Below, piece after piece: positions 41,701-50,843 of a DNA stretch of 64,000 nucleotides. A program made the translations under genes and the position numbers. The stretch is from Neobacillus sp. WH10. Its GTDB lineage: Bacteria > Bacillota > Bacilli > Bacillales > Cytobacillaceae. The notes beneath the pieces were generated by a model. That model made no database searches, was not told the origin of the DNA, and saw only the letters and a list, made by a program, of their open reading frames with translations. The first letter of the stretch is position 1; the number at the start of each line of letters is the position of its first letter. The stretch lies in NCBI RefSeq assembly GCF_030123405.1, contig NZ_CP126110.1, positions 1,302,001 through 1,366,000 on the forward strand, given 5' to 3'.

Positions 41701-41800
41701 TTGACAGCAAAATGAAGAGTAAAAAAATTCTTGTATTTAGTGCAGGAATGGGTTAAAACAATGTCGAAATATACCATAAATTAGAATAGGAGGGGATATT

Positions 41801-42766
41801 TTGTTTGATTTAGACTTAATTAAACCCATTATATTAGAGCAAGCGGAAGCTACCCAAAGAAGATTACCTATTAATCATGTTATGAGGAATGATGTTGAAG
41901 TAAAAATAAGGAAATTAGCTTCTGGATACCAGGGAGAAAAAACATTAAACTATTTTCTTGGATTACTTCCCCAAAAAAACTATCATATTTTTCATGGTCT
42001 GCGTCTTCCAGCGGAAAAGTCTTTCTTCCAGATGGATGCTCATCTCCTTTCCACAAAATTAATAATTATCCTCGAATCAAAAAATTATTCTGGAACACTT
42101 TTTATTGAAAAACTTCAATTAACTCAAGAATTTAATGAATCAAAAGTGATCTACGAAAATCCAATCGCACAAGTGAATAGGCATAAATTACTTTTACATT
42201 ATTTTTTTCAAAAGTATCAAATTCCTGCAATTCCAATTGAAACTCTTGTTGTGTTTACTAAATCTTCATCAGAAATTAAAATCGCGCCAGGATATGCCGA
42301 AGGAGAAAAAAAGATTTGTAAGGCCAGCAATCTATTGAAGAAAATTGAGGAGCTGGAGAAATACTACACCCAGGATAGAGTCGATCAAAAAACAATTGGA
42401 AAAATAAAAAGGCTGGTTTTAAATAAAAACACTCCAATTAGAACAGATTTTTTACAAACGATGGGTATAGATAAAAAAGATATTTTAACAGGCGTTCGTT
42501 GTCAAAACTGTTCGTTTATACCAATGCACTATAAAAGGAATAATTGGAAGTGCCCAGTTTGTCAACAGCTTTCTAAAGATACACTTCTCGAAGCGATAAA
42601 TGACTATTTTCTTCTAATTAATACCTCTATAACAAATTCAGAATTACGTGAATATCTCCATCTCCCATCAAGAAGGGCCTCTACCTACCAATTAACATTA
42701 CTTCACTTACCGTCAACTGGAGTTCAAAGAGGACGAATCTACCATCAACCACACCCATTTCCTTAA
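41801..42766 (+). CDS. NERD-domain protein with C-terminal zinc-ribbon
   Basis: A 321-residue cytoplasmic protein. The NERD (nuclease-related) domain spans about residues 35-170: GYQGEKTLNYFLGLLP, FQMDAHLLST and ILESKNYSGT carry the acidic and Lys residues of the restriction-endonuclease-like fold. The C-terminal part has a CQNC...CPVC zinc-ribbon pair (about 235-258). Such proteins are common, single-gene accessory items in Bacillus; the substrate is unknown. TTG start at 41801 with AGGAGGGG five bases before. Its codon use is AT-rich. Confidence 0.85.
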   Translation: MFDLDLIKPIILEQAEATQRRLPINHVMRNDVEVKIRKLASGYQGEKTLNYFLGLLPQKNYHIFHGLRLPAEKSFFQMDAHLLSTKLIIILESKNYSGTLFIEKLQLTQEFNESKVIYENPIAQVNRHKLLLHYFFQKYQIPAIPIETLVVFTKSSSEIKIAPGYAEGEKKICKASNLLKKIEELEKYYTQDRVDQKTIGKIKRLVLNKNTPIRTDFLQTMGIDKKDILTGVRCQNCSFIPMHYKRNNWKCPVCQQLSKDTLLEAINDYFLLINTSITNSELREYLHLPSRRASTYQLTLLHLPSTGVQRGRIYHQPHPFP

Positions 42767-42830
42767 TATGCTAATTATTTTTTTTCATATAAAACAAACA
42801 CTAATAAAAATAAATACAGGGGGAACATGG

Positions 42831-43589
42831 ATGAAAAGAATAATCAGCATCCTAAGTATGCTGCTCATACTAATTCCAAATGCTACATACGCAGCAGTGA
42901 CCAATCAACCGATTCACTGGGGATTTAAAAAAGCAGTTAATGAGCAGCAGCCGGAAGCGGGAGCAGAGTATGACCAAATTCTTGCAAAGCATGGTGCTTT
43001 TTACAAAGGTAATCCCAATTCAAAAACATTATATCTAACCTTCGACAGCGGTTATGAAAATGGCTATACCCCGAAGATTCTTAAGGTCCTAAAAAAGGAA
43101 AAGGTTCCTGCTGCTTTTTTTGTGACAGGGCATTTTTTAATTTCAGAGCCTGAACTTGCTAAACAAATAGTTAAAGAAGGACATATCATTGGTAACCATT
43201 CTTGGAGTCATCCCGATTTCACAGCCGTGAATGATGCAAGAATTCGTGATGAACTCGAAAAGGTAAAAATCAAAACAAAAGAAATAACGGGACAAAAAGA
43301 AATGAAGTACTTGCGTCCGCCACGAGGAGTTTTTAGCGAAAGAACGATGAAAATTGCAAAGGAAGAAGGATACACGCATGTATTCTGGTCACTCGCTTTC
43401 GTCGACTGGAATATTAACCAGCAAAAAGGATGGCAATACTCGTACGATAATATTATGAGGCAAATCCACCCTGGATGCGTGCTGCTGCTTCATTCCGTTT
43501 CTAAAGACAATGCTGATGCACTTGAAAAAGCGATCAAAGATTTGAAAAAGAAAGGCTACAAATTTAAAAGTCTTGATAAGTTTAAATAA
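42831..43589 (+). CDS. pdaA: PdaA-type peptidoglycan deacetylase (spore cortex muramic lactam)
   Basis: A 252-residue exported NodB-family enzyme: signal peptide (about 1-21, ending TYA), then the polysaccharide deacetylase domain with LYLTFDSGYENG (catalytic Asp), HSWSHPD (metal His pair) and the LRPPRG arginine motif. In B. subtilis PdaA deacetylates N-acetylmuramic acid, a step in making cortex muramic delta-lactam needed for germination. The order pdaA, m5U methyltransferase, dus follows the yfjS-yfjO-yfjN order of B. subtilis. CAGGGGGAACATGG precedes ATG 42831; the frame is open from 42768. Confidence 0.92.
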   Translation: MKRIISILSMLLILIPNATYAAVTNQPIHWGFKKAVNEQQPEAGAEYDQILAKHGAFYKGNPNSKTLYLTFDSGYENGYTPKILKVLKKEKVPAAFFVTGHFLISEPELAKQIVKEGHIIGNHSWSHPDFTAVNDARIRDELEKVKIKTKEITGQKEMKYLRPPRGVFSERTMKIAKEEGYTHVFWSLAFVDWNINQQKGWQYSYDNIMRQIHPGCVLLLHSVSKDNADALEKAIKDLKKKGYKFKSLDKFK

Positions 43590-43594
43590 GATAA

Positions 43595-43628
43595 CAAAGC
43601 TGGATTTCGTCAGGAATTCGGCTTTTCG
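43595..43628 (+). terminator. Probable terminator after pdaA
   Basis: AAAGCTGGATT pairs imperfectly with AATTCGGCTTT, followed by TCGTT. An extended -10 promoter (TGC-TATAAT, 43639-43647) for the next gene lies just beyond. Confidence 0.6.
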
Positions 43629-43688
43629 TTGTGAATCATGCTATAATACGGGGAACTTAAGCTTTATGAAAAATTTGGAGTGAACAAA

Positions 43689-45068
43689 ATGAAAACCGAA
43701 CAAAGTATCAAAATTCAATTACATCAGACATTCCCTTTAACGATAAAAAGGCTCGGCATTAACGGAGAAGGTGTAGGTTATTTTAAAAAACAGGTTGTCT
43801 TCGTGCCAGGAGCTCTTCCAGGTGAAGAAGTTGTCGTTGAGGCAACAAAAATTAATCCTAAATATGCAGAGGCGAAAATAAAGAAGATTCGCATTAAATC
43901 GCCGCATCGTGTCAAGCCCCTTTGCCCTGTTTATGAGCAATGCGGCGGCTGTCAGCTTCAGCACTTGAAATACGATCAGCAGCTTAAGGAAAAGCGGGAT
44001 ATTGTGATCCAATCGCTCGAGCGCCATACAAAACTAGCTCTTAACAAGCTCGAAATTCGTGAAACCATTGGTATGGAAAATCCATGGAGTTACCGTAATA
44101 AAAGCAGTTTTCAAGTTGGTCAAAAAGACGGCAAGGTACTTGCTGGACTATACGGGCTTAATTCGCATCAGTTGATTAATATTGATCAATGCGCAGTTCA
44201 GCATTCGCAAACAAATGAAGCAACCGCCAAGGTGAAACGAATTCTCGAGGATTTACACATTCCCATCTATAATGAAAAAACTAGAAAAGGTATCGTCCGA
44301 ACCATTGTCACCCGTGTCGGTGTACAAACGGGTGAACTGCAAGTGGTTTTGATTACAACGAAAAAAGAGCTTCCCAAAAAAGAACTCATCATAGAGGAAA
44401 TTCAAAAACGGCTGCCCAACGTGAAATCAGTTGTCCAAAACATTAATGGTGAAAAAACATCCCTTATTTTCGGCGAGGAAACGGTAAAACTAGCTGGCGA
44501 AGATTTTATTCAAGAAACATTGGGTGATTTGCAATTTGAGCTATCAGCAAGAACATTTTTTCAATTAAATCCTTCTCAAACAATTAAACTTTATAATGAA
44601 GTTAAAAAAGCAGCAGAATTGACGGGAAAAGAAAAAGTGGTCGATGCCTATTGTGGTGTGGGAACAATCGGGTTATGGCTAGCAGATCAAGCAGCAGAGA
44701 TCCGGGGTATGGACGTGATCCCGGAGTCAATTGAGGATGCCAAGAAAAACGCGAAACGTCACGGATTCACTAATACCAAGTATGTTCCTGGAAAAGCCGA
44801 AGAGGTACTGCCTAAATGGGTCAAAAAAGGCTGGAAGCCGGATGTTATTGTTGTCGACCCCCCAAGAACCGGTCTAGACAAACAGCTGATTCAAACTATT
44901 TTACAAGTTAAACCAGAGAAACTTATTTATGTCTCATGCAACCCGTCCACCTTGTCAAAAGACATCCAAACCTTGAGTTCAAATTATGATGTCAAATACA
45001 TTCAGCCGGTGGATATGTTCCCGCAGACGGCGCATTGTGAAGCGGTAGCGCGGTTGGAGTTGGTATAA
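43689..45068 (+). CDS. 23S rRNA (uracil-5-)-methyltransferase, RlmD/RumA family (YfjO-like)
   Basis: A 459-residue SAM-dependent RNA m5U methyltransferase. N-terminal TRAM domain (about 10-65), an Fe-S cluster region CPVYEQCGGCQLQH (about 80-95), then the methyltransferase domain with DAYCGVGTIGLWLA, DPPRTGLD and the catalytic Cys in YVSCNPSTLSKD. GGAG stands eight bases before ATG 43689; the GTG at 43680 overlaps this site. B. subtilis has two such proteins (RlmCD and YfjO); the yfj-like order suggests the YfjO type, whose target is not settled. An extended -10 promoter lies 45 bp upstream and a terminator follows. Confidence 0.9.
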   Translation: MKTEQSIKIQLHQTFPLTIKRLGINGEGVGYFKKQVVFVPGALPGEEVVVEATKINPKYAEAKIKKIRIKSPHRVKPLCPVYEQCGGCQLQHLKYDQQLKEKRDIVIQSLERHTKLALNKLEIRETIGMENPWSYRNKSSFQVGQKDGKVLAGLYGLNSHQLINIDQCAVQHSQTNEATAKVKRILEDLHIPIYNEKTRKGIVRTIVTRVGVQTGELQVVLITTKKELPKKELIIEEIQKRLPNVKSVVQNINGEKTSLIFGEETVKLAGEDFIQETLGDLQFELSARTFFQLNPSQTIKLYNEVKKAAELTGKEKVVDAYCGVGTIGLWLADQAAEIRGMDVIPESIEDAKKNAKRHGFTNTKYVPGKAEEVLPKWVKKGWKPDVIVVDPPRTGLDKQLIQTILQVKPEKLIYVSCNPSTLSKDIQTLSSNYDVKYIQPVDMFPQTAHCEAVARLELV

Positions 45069-45071
45069 TAG

Positions 45072-45114
45072 AAAAGCAGTTGATATAGAAAAACTCTATA
45101 CCATCTGCTTTTTT
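45072..45114 (+). terminator. Terminator after the m5U methyltransferase
   Basis: AAAAGCAG...CTGCTTTT with an inner ATATAG/CTATA pair, then TTGTTT. Confidence 0.8.
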
Positions 45115-45329
45115 GTTTATAAAAATACCATTCAGGACCGATTTTCGTTAAAATAAACATTGCCGATTTTCACAATAGTTTTTCACAAATTATAAATGTC
45201 CAAATGTACTTGTGTTGGATAATAAGTTATTAAGCATGATATAAGTGTAAAAGAAGTGGAACATTTGGCTTTATATTTTTTGACCGAGAGTTTGAAGTTG
45301 TATCCATAGTGAGAGGATTTGAGTTTGAA

Positions 45330-46313
45330 ATGATAGATAATTTTTGGCGGGATTTACCACGACCATTTTTTGTACTTGCACCAATGGAAGATGTGACAGA
45401 TGTTGTTTTTCGTCACGTAGTAAGTAAAGCCGGCCGACCGGATGTATTTTTCACAGAGTTTACAAACTCGGATAGCTATTGTCATCCAGAGGGCATGAAA
45501 AGTGTGCGTGGCCGTTTGATTTTTACAGAAGATGAACAGCCAATGGTGGCACATATTTGGGGGGATAATCCCGAATATTTCCGTCAAATGAGTATTGGCA
45601 TGGCAGAGCTAGGATTTAAAGGCATCGATATTAATATGGGCTGCCCTGTACCGAATGTGGCATCGAGAGGGAAGGGGAGTGGCCTTATTCTGCGTTCAGA
45701 CGTAGCGGCAGAACTTATTCAAGCAGCAAAAACGGGCGGACTGCCTGTCAGCGTGAAAACGCGACTTGGATATAAGGATGTAAAAGAGTGGGAGGAATGG
45801 CTAACGCATATTTTAAAACAGGATATTGCGAACCTTTCTATTCATTTACGTACAAGAAAGGAAATAAGCCAAGTAGATGCGCATTGGGAGTTAATTCCGG
45901 AAATCAAAAAATTACGTGACCGTATCGCACCAAATACGATGCTAACAATCAATGGAGACATTCCTGACCGTCAAACTGGGCTGCAGCTTGCAGAACAATA
46001 TGGTATTGATGGCGTTATGATTGGGCGAGGTATTTTTAAAAATCCTTTTGCTTTTGAAAAAGAGCCAAAAGAGCATACCAGTAAAGAATACCTTGATCTT
46101 TTAAGACTGCAGCTTGATCTTCAAGATCAATATGCGGAAGCACTGCCACGTTCAATCACAGGGCTTCATCGCTTTTTCAAAATTTATGTCAAAGGATTTC
46201 GTGGAGCTGGTGAATTAAGAAATCAATTGATGAACACGAAATCAACAGATGAAGTGCGCGCATTGCTTGATAACTTTGGAAAAGAATGTGATGGGACGGG
46301 GGCAGTGAAATGA
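45330..46313 (+). CDS. dus: tRNA-dihydrouridine synthase
   Basis: A 327-residue FMN enzyme that reduces uridine to dihydrouridine in tRNA. TIM-barrel family blocks: LAPMEDVTD, TEFTNSDSYCHPEG, the catalytic Cys in DINMGCPVPNVASRGKGSGL, VSVKTRLGY, and DGVMIGRGIFKNPF for phosphate binding. The GTG at 45309 opens the frame, but relatives begin near MIDNFWRDLPRPFF, so ATG 45330 is used; the ribosome site (GAGAGG) is modest. Like B. subtilis dus1 (yfjN), it follows the yfjO-like gene. The 240 bp before it hold no other gene. Confidence 0.9.
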   Translation: MIDNFWRDLPRPFFVLAPMEDVTDVVFRHVVSKAGRPDVFFTEFTNSDSYCHPEGMKSVRGRLIFTEDEQPMVAHIWGDNPEYFRQMSIGMAELGFKGIDINMGCPVPNVASRGKGSGLILRSDVAAELIQAAKTGGLPVSVKTRLGYKDVKEWEEWLTHILKQDIANLSIHLRTRKEISQVDAHWELIPEIKKLRDRIAPNTMLTINGDIPDRQTGLQLAEQYGIDGVMIGRGIFKNPFAFEKEPKEHTSKEYLDLLRLQLDLQDQYAEALPRSITGLHRFFKIYVKGFRGAGELRNQLMNTKSTDEVRALLDNFGKECDGTGAVK

Positions 46314-46536
46314 TAGCACTCTCAAAAGGTTAGAGAAAAAATGAATCACATCAACTCATGTGTACTTATTTTATTCAGTTTCAAGTTCCTTTGCAGCCGG
46401 CAACATTTGTTTTGATTAAGTCTGTTCTCTGAAAGAAAAAGGTCTTAGGAATGTAATAAACCCACCAGCAACCTTGTGTTGCCACATACACTGCACATGT
46501 TGAGTGCTGTGGTTGTTAGAAAAAATTAAAGAATAT

Positions 46537-46583
46537 GCAGTTGGGTTCGAGAATCTATAAAAGTTTCTCGGACTTCCAACTGC
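46537..46583 (-). terminator. Hairpin closing the recombinase remnant
   Basis: GCAGTTGG (46537-46544) pairs with CCAACTGC (46576-46583), with an inner CGAGAA/TTCTCG stem. It overlaps the 3' end of the remnant reading frame on the minus strand. Confidence 0.6.
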
Positions 46584-46662
46584 CTTTAATTTCAATACGA
46601 TCTATTAAACGATGAAGGATTTCATGAGTTAATTCCCTGAATTCCATAAATGCTTCGAGTGG
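46555..46662 (-). pseudogene. C-terminal fragment of a serine-recombinase-like gene
   Basis: A minus-strand reading of 35 codons ends at a TAG and includes FRELTHEILHRLIDRIEIKG, which resembles the very C-terminus of recombinase-family (serine site-specific recombinase) proteins of Firmicutes. An in-frame TAA cuts it off at 46663 and no start or upstream domain is present. I read it as a decayed end of a mobile-element gene followed by its terminator. The rest of 46314-46734 shows no gene. The match rests on a short stretch, so this is tentative. Confidence 0.42.
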
Positions 46663-46734
46663 TTACCATTTGTCACTTGAATTTTTCTTTCCTGTAGTGA
46701 TTAGCCAAATAAGTGAAACCTACTTGTGTAAAAA

Positions 46735-48069
46735 CTACCCAATCATAATTTTACCCTTTGGATAACGGAAAGCATCTGGATTTCTGCGGATGGTTACGGC
46801 AAAGGCAATAGTCAATGGACCAACCCTTCCTGCAAACATCGTTAAAATAATCAGTACCCTGCCAATAGGTGATAATTCAGGAGTTAATCCCATAGATAGT
46901 CCGACGGTACCAAACGCGGATGTGGCCTCAAATAATATCATGAGAAAATCTTTCCCTGGTTCGGTAATGGTTAATAGCATTGTAATGATCAAAACTAGGA
47001 ATAATCCACTGACCGATACTGTTAGAGCCTTATAAATCGTTTCATATCCAATCCGCTTTCGATAAAAGATAACATCCTCTTTTCCTCGTATCTGGGACCA
47101 TACTGCTCCAAGTAAGGTTGAAAAGGTAGTTGTTTTAATGCCGCCGCCCGTCGAACCAGGTGATGCACCAACAAACATTAGAAAGATAATCAATAATAGG
47201 GTTGTTTGGGTCAAGTCAGGAATATTTAGTGTATTCGCACCTGCTGTTCTAGGGGTTACGGATTGAAATAGAGACGCAAGAATTTTCCCAGTTAAAGATA
47301 ACGGTTTTAATGTTTTTTCATTAGAAAACTCAAATAAAAAGATTAAAATTGTTCCCGCTGCAACCAAAATCGCGCTAGTAATTAAGACAATTTTTGTGTG
47401 TAAAGATAATCGTTTAACTTTTCTAAACTCAAATAGTTCATTCATGACAATAAATCCAATTCCGCCAAGGGTTATTAGTATACAAACCGTTAACGTAACT
47501 GTTGGATCGTCTACATAACTAGTTAAGCTGTGAAATTCCCCCATTAAATCGAAGCCCGCATTATTAAAATTTGAAATGGAATGGAAAATTCCATAATAAA
47601 TCGCTTTATAGAGGGGCATATCGAATGAGAATCGAGTGGCTAATAAAACAGCTCCTAGCAATTCAATTAAAGCAGTGAAAATCAAAATACGCTTCGCTAA
47701 CCTTACAATCCCTTCTATTGATAAATTATTTAATGATTCTTGAAGTAAAATCCTTTCCTTCAAGGAAATTTTCTTTCCTAAAAGGAAGGCAAATAAGGTA
47801 GCAACCGTCATAAAACCAAGACCGCCCACTTGAATCATAAACAAAATCACCAATTGTCCAAACAACGTGAAGGCAGTTCCAGTATCCACTACCACAAGTC
47901 CTGTTACACAAGTAGCTGAAGTCGATGTAAAGAGGGCATTGAGAAAGGAAAGACCCTTTCCATCCACTGTTGAAATTGGCATAGTCAGCAATAAGGCTCC
48001 TATGAGGATGATGGTACTAAATCCTAAAACAAGAATTTTAGGTGGGTCCAAGTAAAATTTTTTGCCCAA
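46735..48069 (-). CDS. Ktr-type potassium uptake membrane subunit (KtrB/KtrD)
   Basis: A 444-residue TrkH/KtrB-family potassium (K+/Na+) channel-like transporter with four M1-P-M2 repeats. Selectivity-filter glycines are visible in TSATCVTGLV, FNNAGFD, TPRTAGAN and SAFGTVGLS. An ATG at 48087 opens the frame, but it has a poor site; GGAGGA six bases before TTG 48069 gives MGKKFYLDPPKILVLGF, the normal family start. No ktrA/ktrC gene for the RCK gating subunit is adjacent, which fits KtrD in B. subtilis (distant from ktrC). It lies 35 bp downstream of the NhaD-like gene, probably one operon for cation homeostasis. Confidence 0.9.
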   Translation of the reverse strand: MGKKFYLDPPKILVLGFSTIILIGALLLTMPISTVDGKGLSFLNALFTSTSATCVTGLVVVDTGTAFTLFGQLVILFMIQVGGLGFMTVATLFAFLLGKKISLKERILLQESLNNLSIEGIVRLAKRILIFTALIELLGAVLLATRFSFDMPLYKAIYYGIFHSISNFNNAGFDLMGEFHSLTSYVDDPTVTLTVCILITLGGIGFIVMNELFEFRKVKRLSLHTKIVLITSAILVAAGTILIFLFEFSNEKTLKPLSLTGKILASLFQSVTPRTAGANTLNIPDLTQTTLLLIIFLMFVGASPGSTGGGIKTTTFSTLLGAVWSQIRGKEDVIFYRKRIGYETIYKALTVSVSGLFLVLIITMLLTITEPGKDFLMILFEATSAFGTVGLSMGLTPELSPIGRVLIILTMFAGRVGPLTIAFAVTIRRNPDAFRYPKGKIMIG

Positions 48070-48104
48070 CGTTTTTCCTCCAGACATAATTTGAATTTTT
48101 CCAA

Positions 48105-49388
48105 TTACATGAAATACCTAATGTAAATATAAACAGTAGAAATGCTAATCGACACGATCATTAGTGGAAATCCTACGGCTAAAAACTTAATGAATGAAAT
48201 TTGATGCCCTTCTCTAGCGGCTATACCGGCTACAACTAAATTCGCACTCGCACCAACTAATGTACCGTTCCCACCAAGACAAGCTCCAAGTGAAAGACTC
48301 CACCAAAGAGGCTCTAAATGGGAAATTCCTAATTGTCCCATTTCATTTATTAGGGGAATCATCGTCGCAACAAAAGGAATATTATCAACAAATGCAGAAA
48401 TAATCGCACTCATCCATAAAACAAGAAAAGTGGTAGGTTTTAATTCTCCCCCGGTCCATGACATGGCTTTCTTGGCAAATGCTTCAATTAAACCTGTTTC
48501 CACAAGGCCGCCTACAATAACAAATAACCCAATAAAAAAGAACAAGGTTGTCCATTCTATCTTTTCCAAAGCAACATGCAAAACTTTCTCTCCAGTTAGC
48601 AAAAGTAAGATAAATGCTCCAATCAAGGCAATGGTGGCCGTTTCGAAATGTATGAATTGATGGGCAAAAAAACCGCCAATTGTCATGATGATGACAAATA
48701 AACATTTGACTAATAAATCTTTATCCTTTATTTCCTGTTTCGAATCTTTACTTAAAAGATGATTTTTTAATTCTTGCGATGTCTTTAACTGTTTTTTGTA
48801 AATCAGTGTGAGCAGGAAGACTGTAACAATCAAAATAATCAAAATTACAGGGGTTAAATTATTGATAAATGCCATAAAGGTTAATTCTTTTACTGCGCTG
48901 CCAATCATGATATTAGGGGGATCACCAATCATTGTGGCTGTCCCGCCAATATTAGAAGCTAAAACCTCTGAAAGCAAATAGGGTATCGGAGGAACCTTCA
49001 ATTGATTTGTAATGCTTAATGTTACCGGTACGACAAGGAGAACGGTTGTTACATTATCAAGGAAAGCGGAAGCGAATGCTGTAAACAGGCTTAATACGAC
49101 AAGAATTTTTATTGGCTCCCCTTTCACTTTTTGTGCTGACCAGACGGCGATAAATTCAAAGACTCCTGTCTGCGCTGTGATACTAACAATGATCATCATC
49201 CCGATCAATAATCCAATTGTATTAAAATCGATATGGTGAACGGCTTCATTCTGCTCAAGAACGCCAAAAGCAACCATTAATAAACCACCGATCATTGCAA
49301 CAATAGTGCGATGGATTTTTTCAGAAATGATGACTGCGTAAGTGATCAAAAAAATAGTTAAGGCAATAATAGCTTGGGATCCCATCAT
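48105..49388 (-). CDS. ArsB/NhaD-family ion transporter
   Basis: A 427-residue ion-transporter superfamily protein with about 12 membrane helices. Family blocks: FLDNVTTVLLVVPVTLSITNQL, NIGGTATMIGDPPNIMIGSA and the pseudo-symmetrical FVDNIPFVATMIPLI with LGGNGTLVGASANLV. It may be a Na+/H+ antiporter (NhaD-like) or an anion transporter; the coupling with a Ktr gene favours cation homeostasis. The frame is open from 49430, but GAAGGAG stands just before the ATG pair at 49388/49385. First gene of a likely two-gene operon. Confidence 0.85.
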   Translation of the reverse strand: MMGSQAIIALTIFLITYAVIISEKIHRTIVAMIGGLLMVAFGVLEQNEAVHHIDFNTIGLLIGMMIIVSITAQTGVFEFIAVWSAQKVKGEPIKILVVLSLFTAFASAFLDNVTTVLLVVPVTLSITNQLKVPPIPYLLSEVLASNIGGTATMIGDPPNIMIGSAVKELTFMAFINNLTPVILIILIVTVFLLTLIYKKQLKTSQELKNHLLSKDSKQEIKDKDLLVKCLFVIIMTIGGFFAHQFIHFETATIALIGAFILLLLTGEKVLHVALEKIEWTTLFFFIGLFVIVGGLVETGLIEAFAKKAMSWTGGELKPTTFLVLWMSAIISAFVDNIPFVATMIPLINEMGQLGISHLEPLWWSLSLGACLGGNGTLVGASANLVVAGIAAREGHQISFIKFLAVGFPLMIVSISISTVYIYIRYFM

Positions 49389-49557
49389 CGACGCTCCTTC
49401 AAGGTAATTATTGATAAATAGTTTGTGCAAAAACAGGAAAAAAACTACGGTAACCCTTAGTAAGCTTTATAAAAATAATAATGGCTATGTTACTGGGCAT
49501 GGATTCAATTAAGAAGGTAATCGTTTTCACATCAATACAAAAAACCATTGTTTGGAT

Positions 49558-49608
49558 TGAAAACCCGAATAAATGACACTAAAAACAGTGTCCTTATTCG
49601 GGTTTTTC
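49558..49608. terminator. Bidirectional terminator
   Basis: Long stem AAAACCCGAATAA...TTATTCGGGTTTT with inner GACACT/AGTGTC, flanked by T runs. It ends the HTH-TPR gene at 49623 on the minus strand. The 170 bp between it and the NhaD start show nothing else. Confidence 0.88.
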
Positions 49609-49622
49609 TATGACCTAATTAT

Positions 49623-50843
49623 TTATGAGTTAATTAGTAATTGAGCCATTTCCAATGCGTCATCCGTTAACTTCATTTTATAATAAAAATTAAACAATTC
49701 CTTTTTAGAACGTTGAATCAAAAAAGTATAACCACATTTAACAAACATAGGTAATGCTTTATTAGATAAATATTGATGATATTCTTTTTCTTTAGATTTT
49801 AATAAGTAAAGAAGAAGTTTAAATAAATGAATATATAATAATTGATTATTATTAATTGCAATAGTTAATCCTTTTTCAGCATGTTGTATTAATTCCTCAT
49901 TCGGAATAAGAACACCTTCAAATAAACTTCGTATATAACCTTCTAAAGATAGTAAGTAGGAAGGAGACTCATTTTCTTTAAGAGACATGGATTCTTTATA
50001 ATAGAAACTGGCTTGTTCATATTTTTTTCTTCGCAAGTATTCATAAGCTAAGTTATGTAATACTTTTGCTTTTCGATTAGGGTCATTGCATATGTCACAA
50101 CTTTTAATTAATTTTTTAAACCGGTTTATTATTTCTTCGTAGTCATCATTATCTTTAACTTGAATAATCATTAGCATTTCTGCATCAATTACTCTAGGAT
50201 AATTATTCATATATTCAAAAAATTGATGGGATTTTTCAGCGTAATAATAAGCTAATACAGGTGATTGTAATGTATGATAAGCAATTGCTAAGTAATAGTA
50301 ATATTCTGGATTATTATAAATTTCATTTTGGATTCCTTTTAATGTTTGAATAGCTGAGATGTAATCTTGTGTTGATATATAATAGATACCCAAACCATGT
50401 TTTAATAGATTGCTATCATAAGGTGTTAATTTATTTTCCGTTTTTTGGATTTTTTTTATAATCTTAAATGCTTCATGGGAATTATTATGTAATAATAAAT
50501 ACCTAGCTCGTAGTAACTGATACATATTGTTATGTTCTGAAATTTGAATTAATTCTTCGCGCTCGAGTTCATTATTTATTTGATCCATTTCGTCAAATAA
50601 TTGCATAATTATTGCTTCATGCCAATTGAATAACTGCTGTTTTATATTTATTAGTTTTTTTACTTCCAACTCCATATTTATTCCAAGGCGTTTGGATAAT
50701 AAAGTAATGATATCTGTTGCGTACGTTGTTTGAGCACATTCGATTTTACTAATATGTGTTACGGAGCATATATCTTTCCCTAACTGTTCTTGAGTTAGTT
50801 TGTATTTTTCTCGATAAAACTTTATGATTTTACCTTCATACAT
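49623..50843 (-). CDS. HTH regulator with TPR-like repeats (RNPP/NprR-type)
   Basis: A 406-residue regulator: N-terminal Xre HTH (MYEGKIIKFYREKYKLTQEQLGKDICSVTHISKIE, to about residue 60) and a long all-helical region with several TPR-like repeats (ITIANHYLA-type helices; for example YYYLAIAYHTLQSPVLAYYYAEKS and KVLHNLAYEYLRRKKYEQASFYYKES). This layout is shared by PlcR, NprR and Rgg-like regulators, which bind a small exported peptide through the TPR part. No obvious cognate pre-peptide with signal sequence is visible beside it. GAAGGGG precedes ATG 50843; the open frame extends to 50942. Strikingly AT-rich compared with its neighbours, suggesting transfer. Divergent from the isoprenoid synthase gene. 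Confidence 0.8.
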   Translation of the reverse strand: MYEGKIIKFYREKYKLTQEQLGKDICSVTHISKIECAQTTYATDIITLLSKRLGINMELEVKKLINIKQQLFNWHEAIIMQLFDEMDQINNELEREELIQISEHNNMYQLLRARYLLLHNNSHEAFKIIKKIQKTENKLTPYDSNLLKHGLGIYYISTQDYISAIQTLKGIQNEIYNNPEYYYYLAIAYHTLQSPVLAYYYAEKSHQFFEYMNNYPRVIDAEMLMIIQVKDNDDYEEIINRFKKLIKSCDICNDPNRKAKVLHNLAYEYLRRKKYEQASFYYKESMSLKENESPSYLLSLEGYIRSLFEGVLIPNEELIQHAEKGLTIAINNNQLLYIHLFKLLLYLLKSKEKEYHQYLSNKALPMFVKCGYTFLIQRSKKELFNFYYKMKLTDDALEMAQLLINS

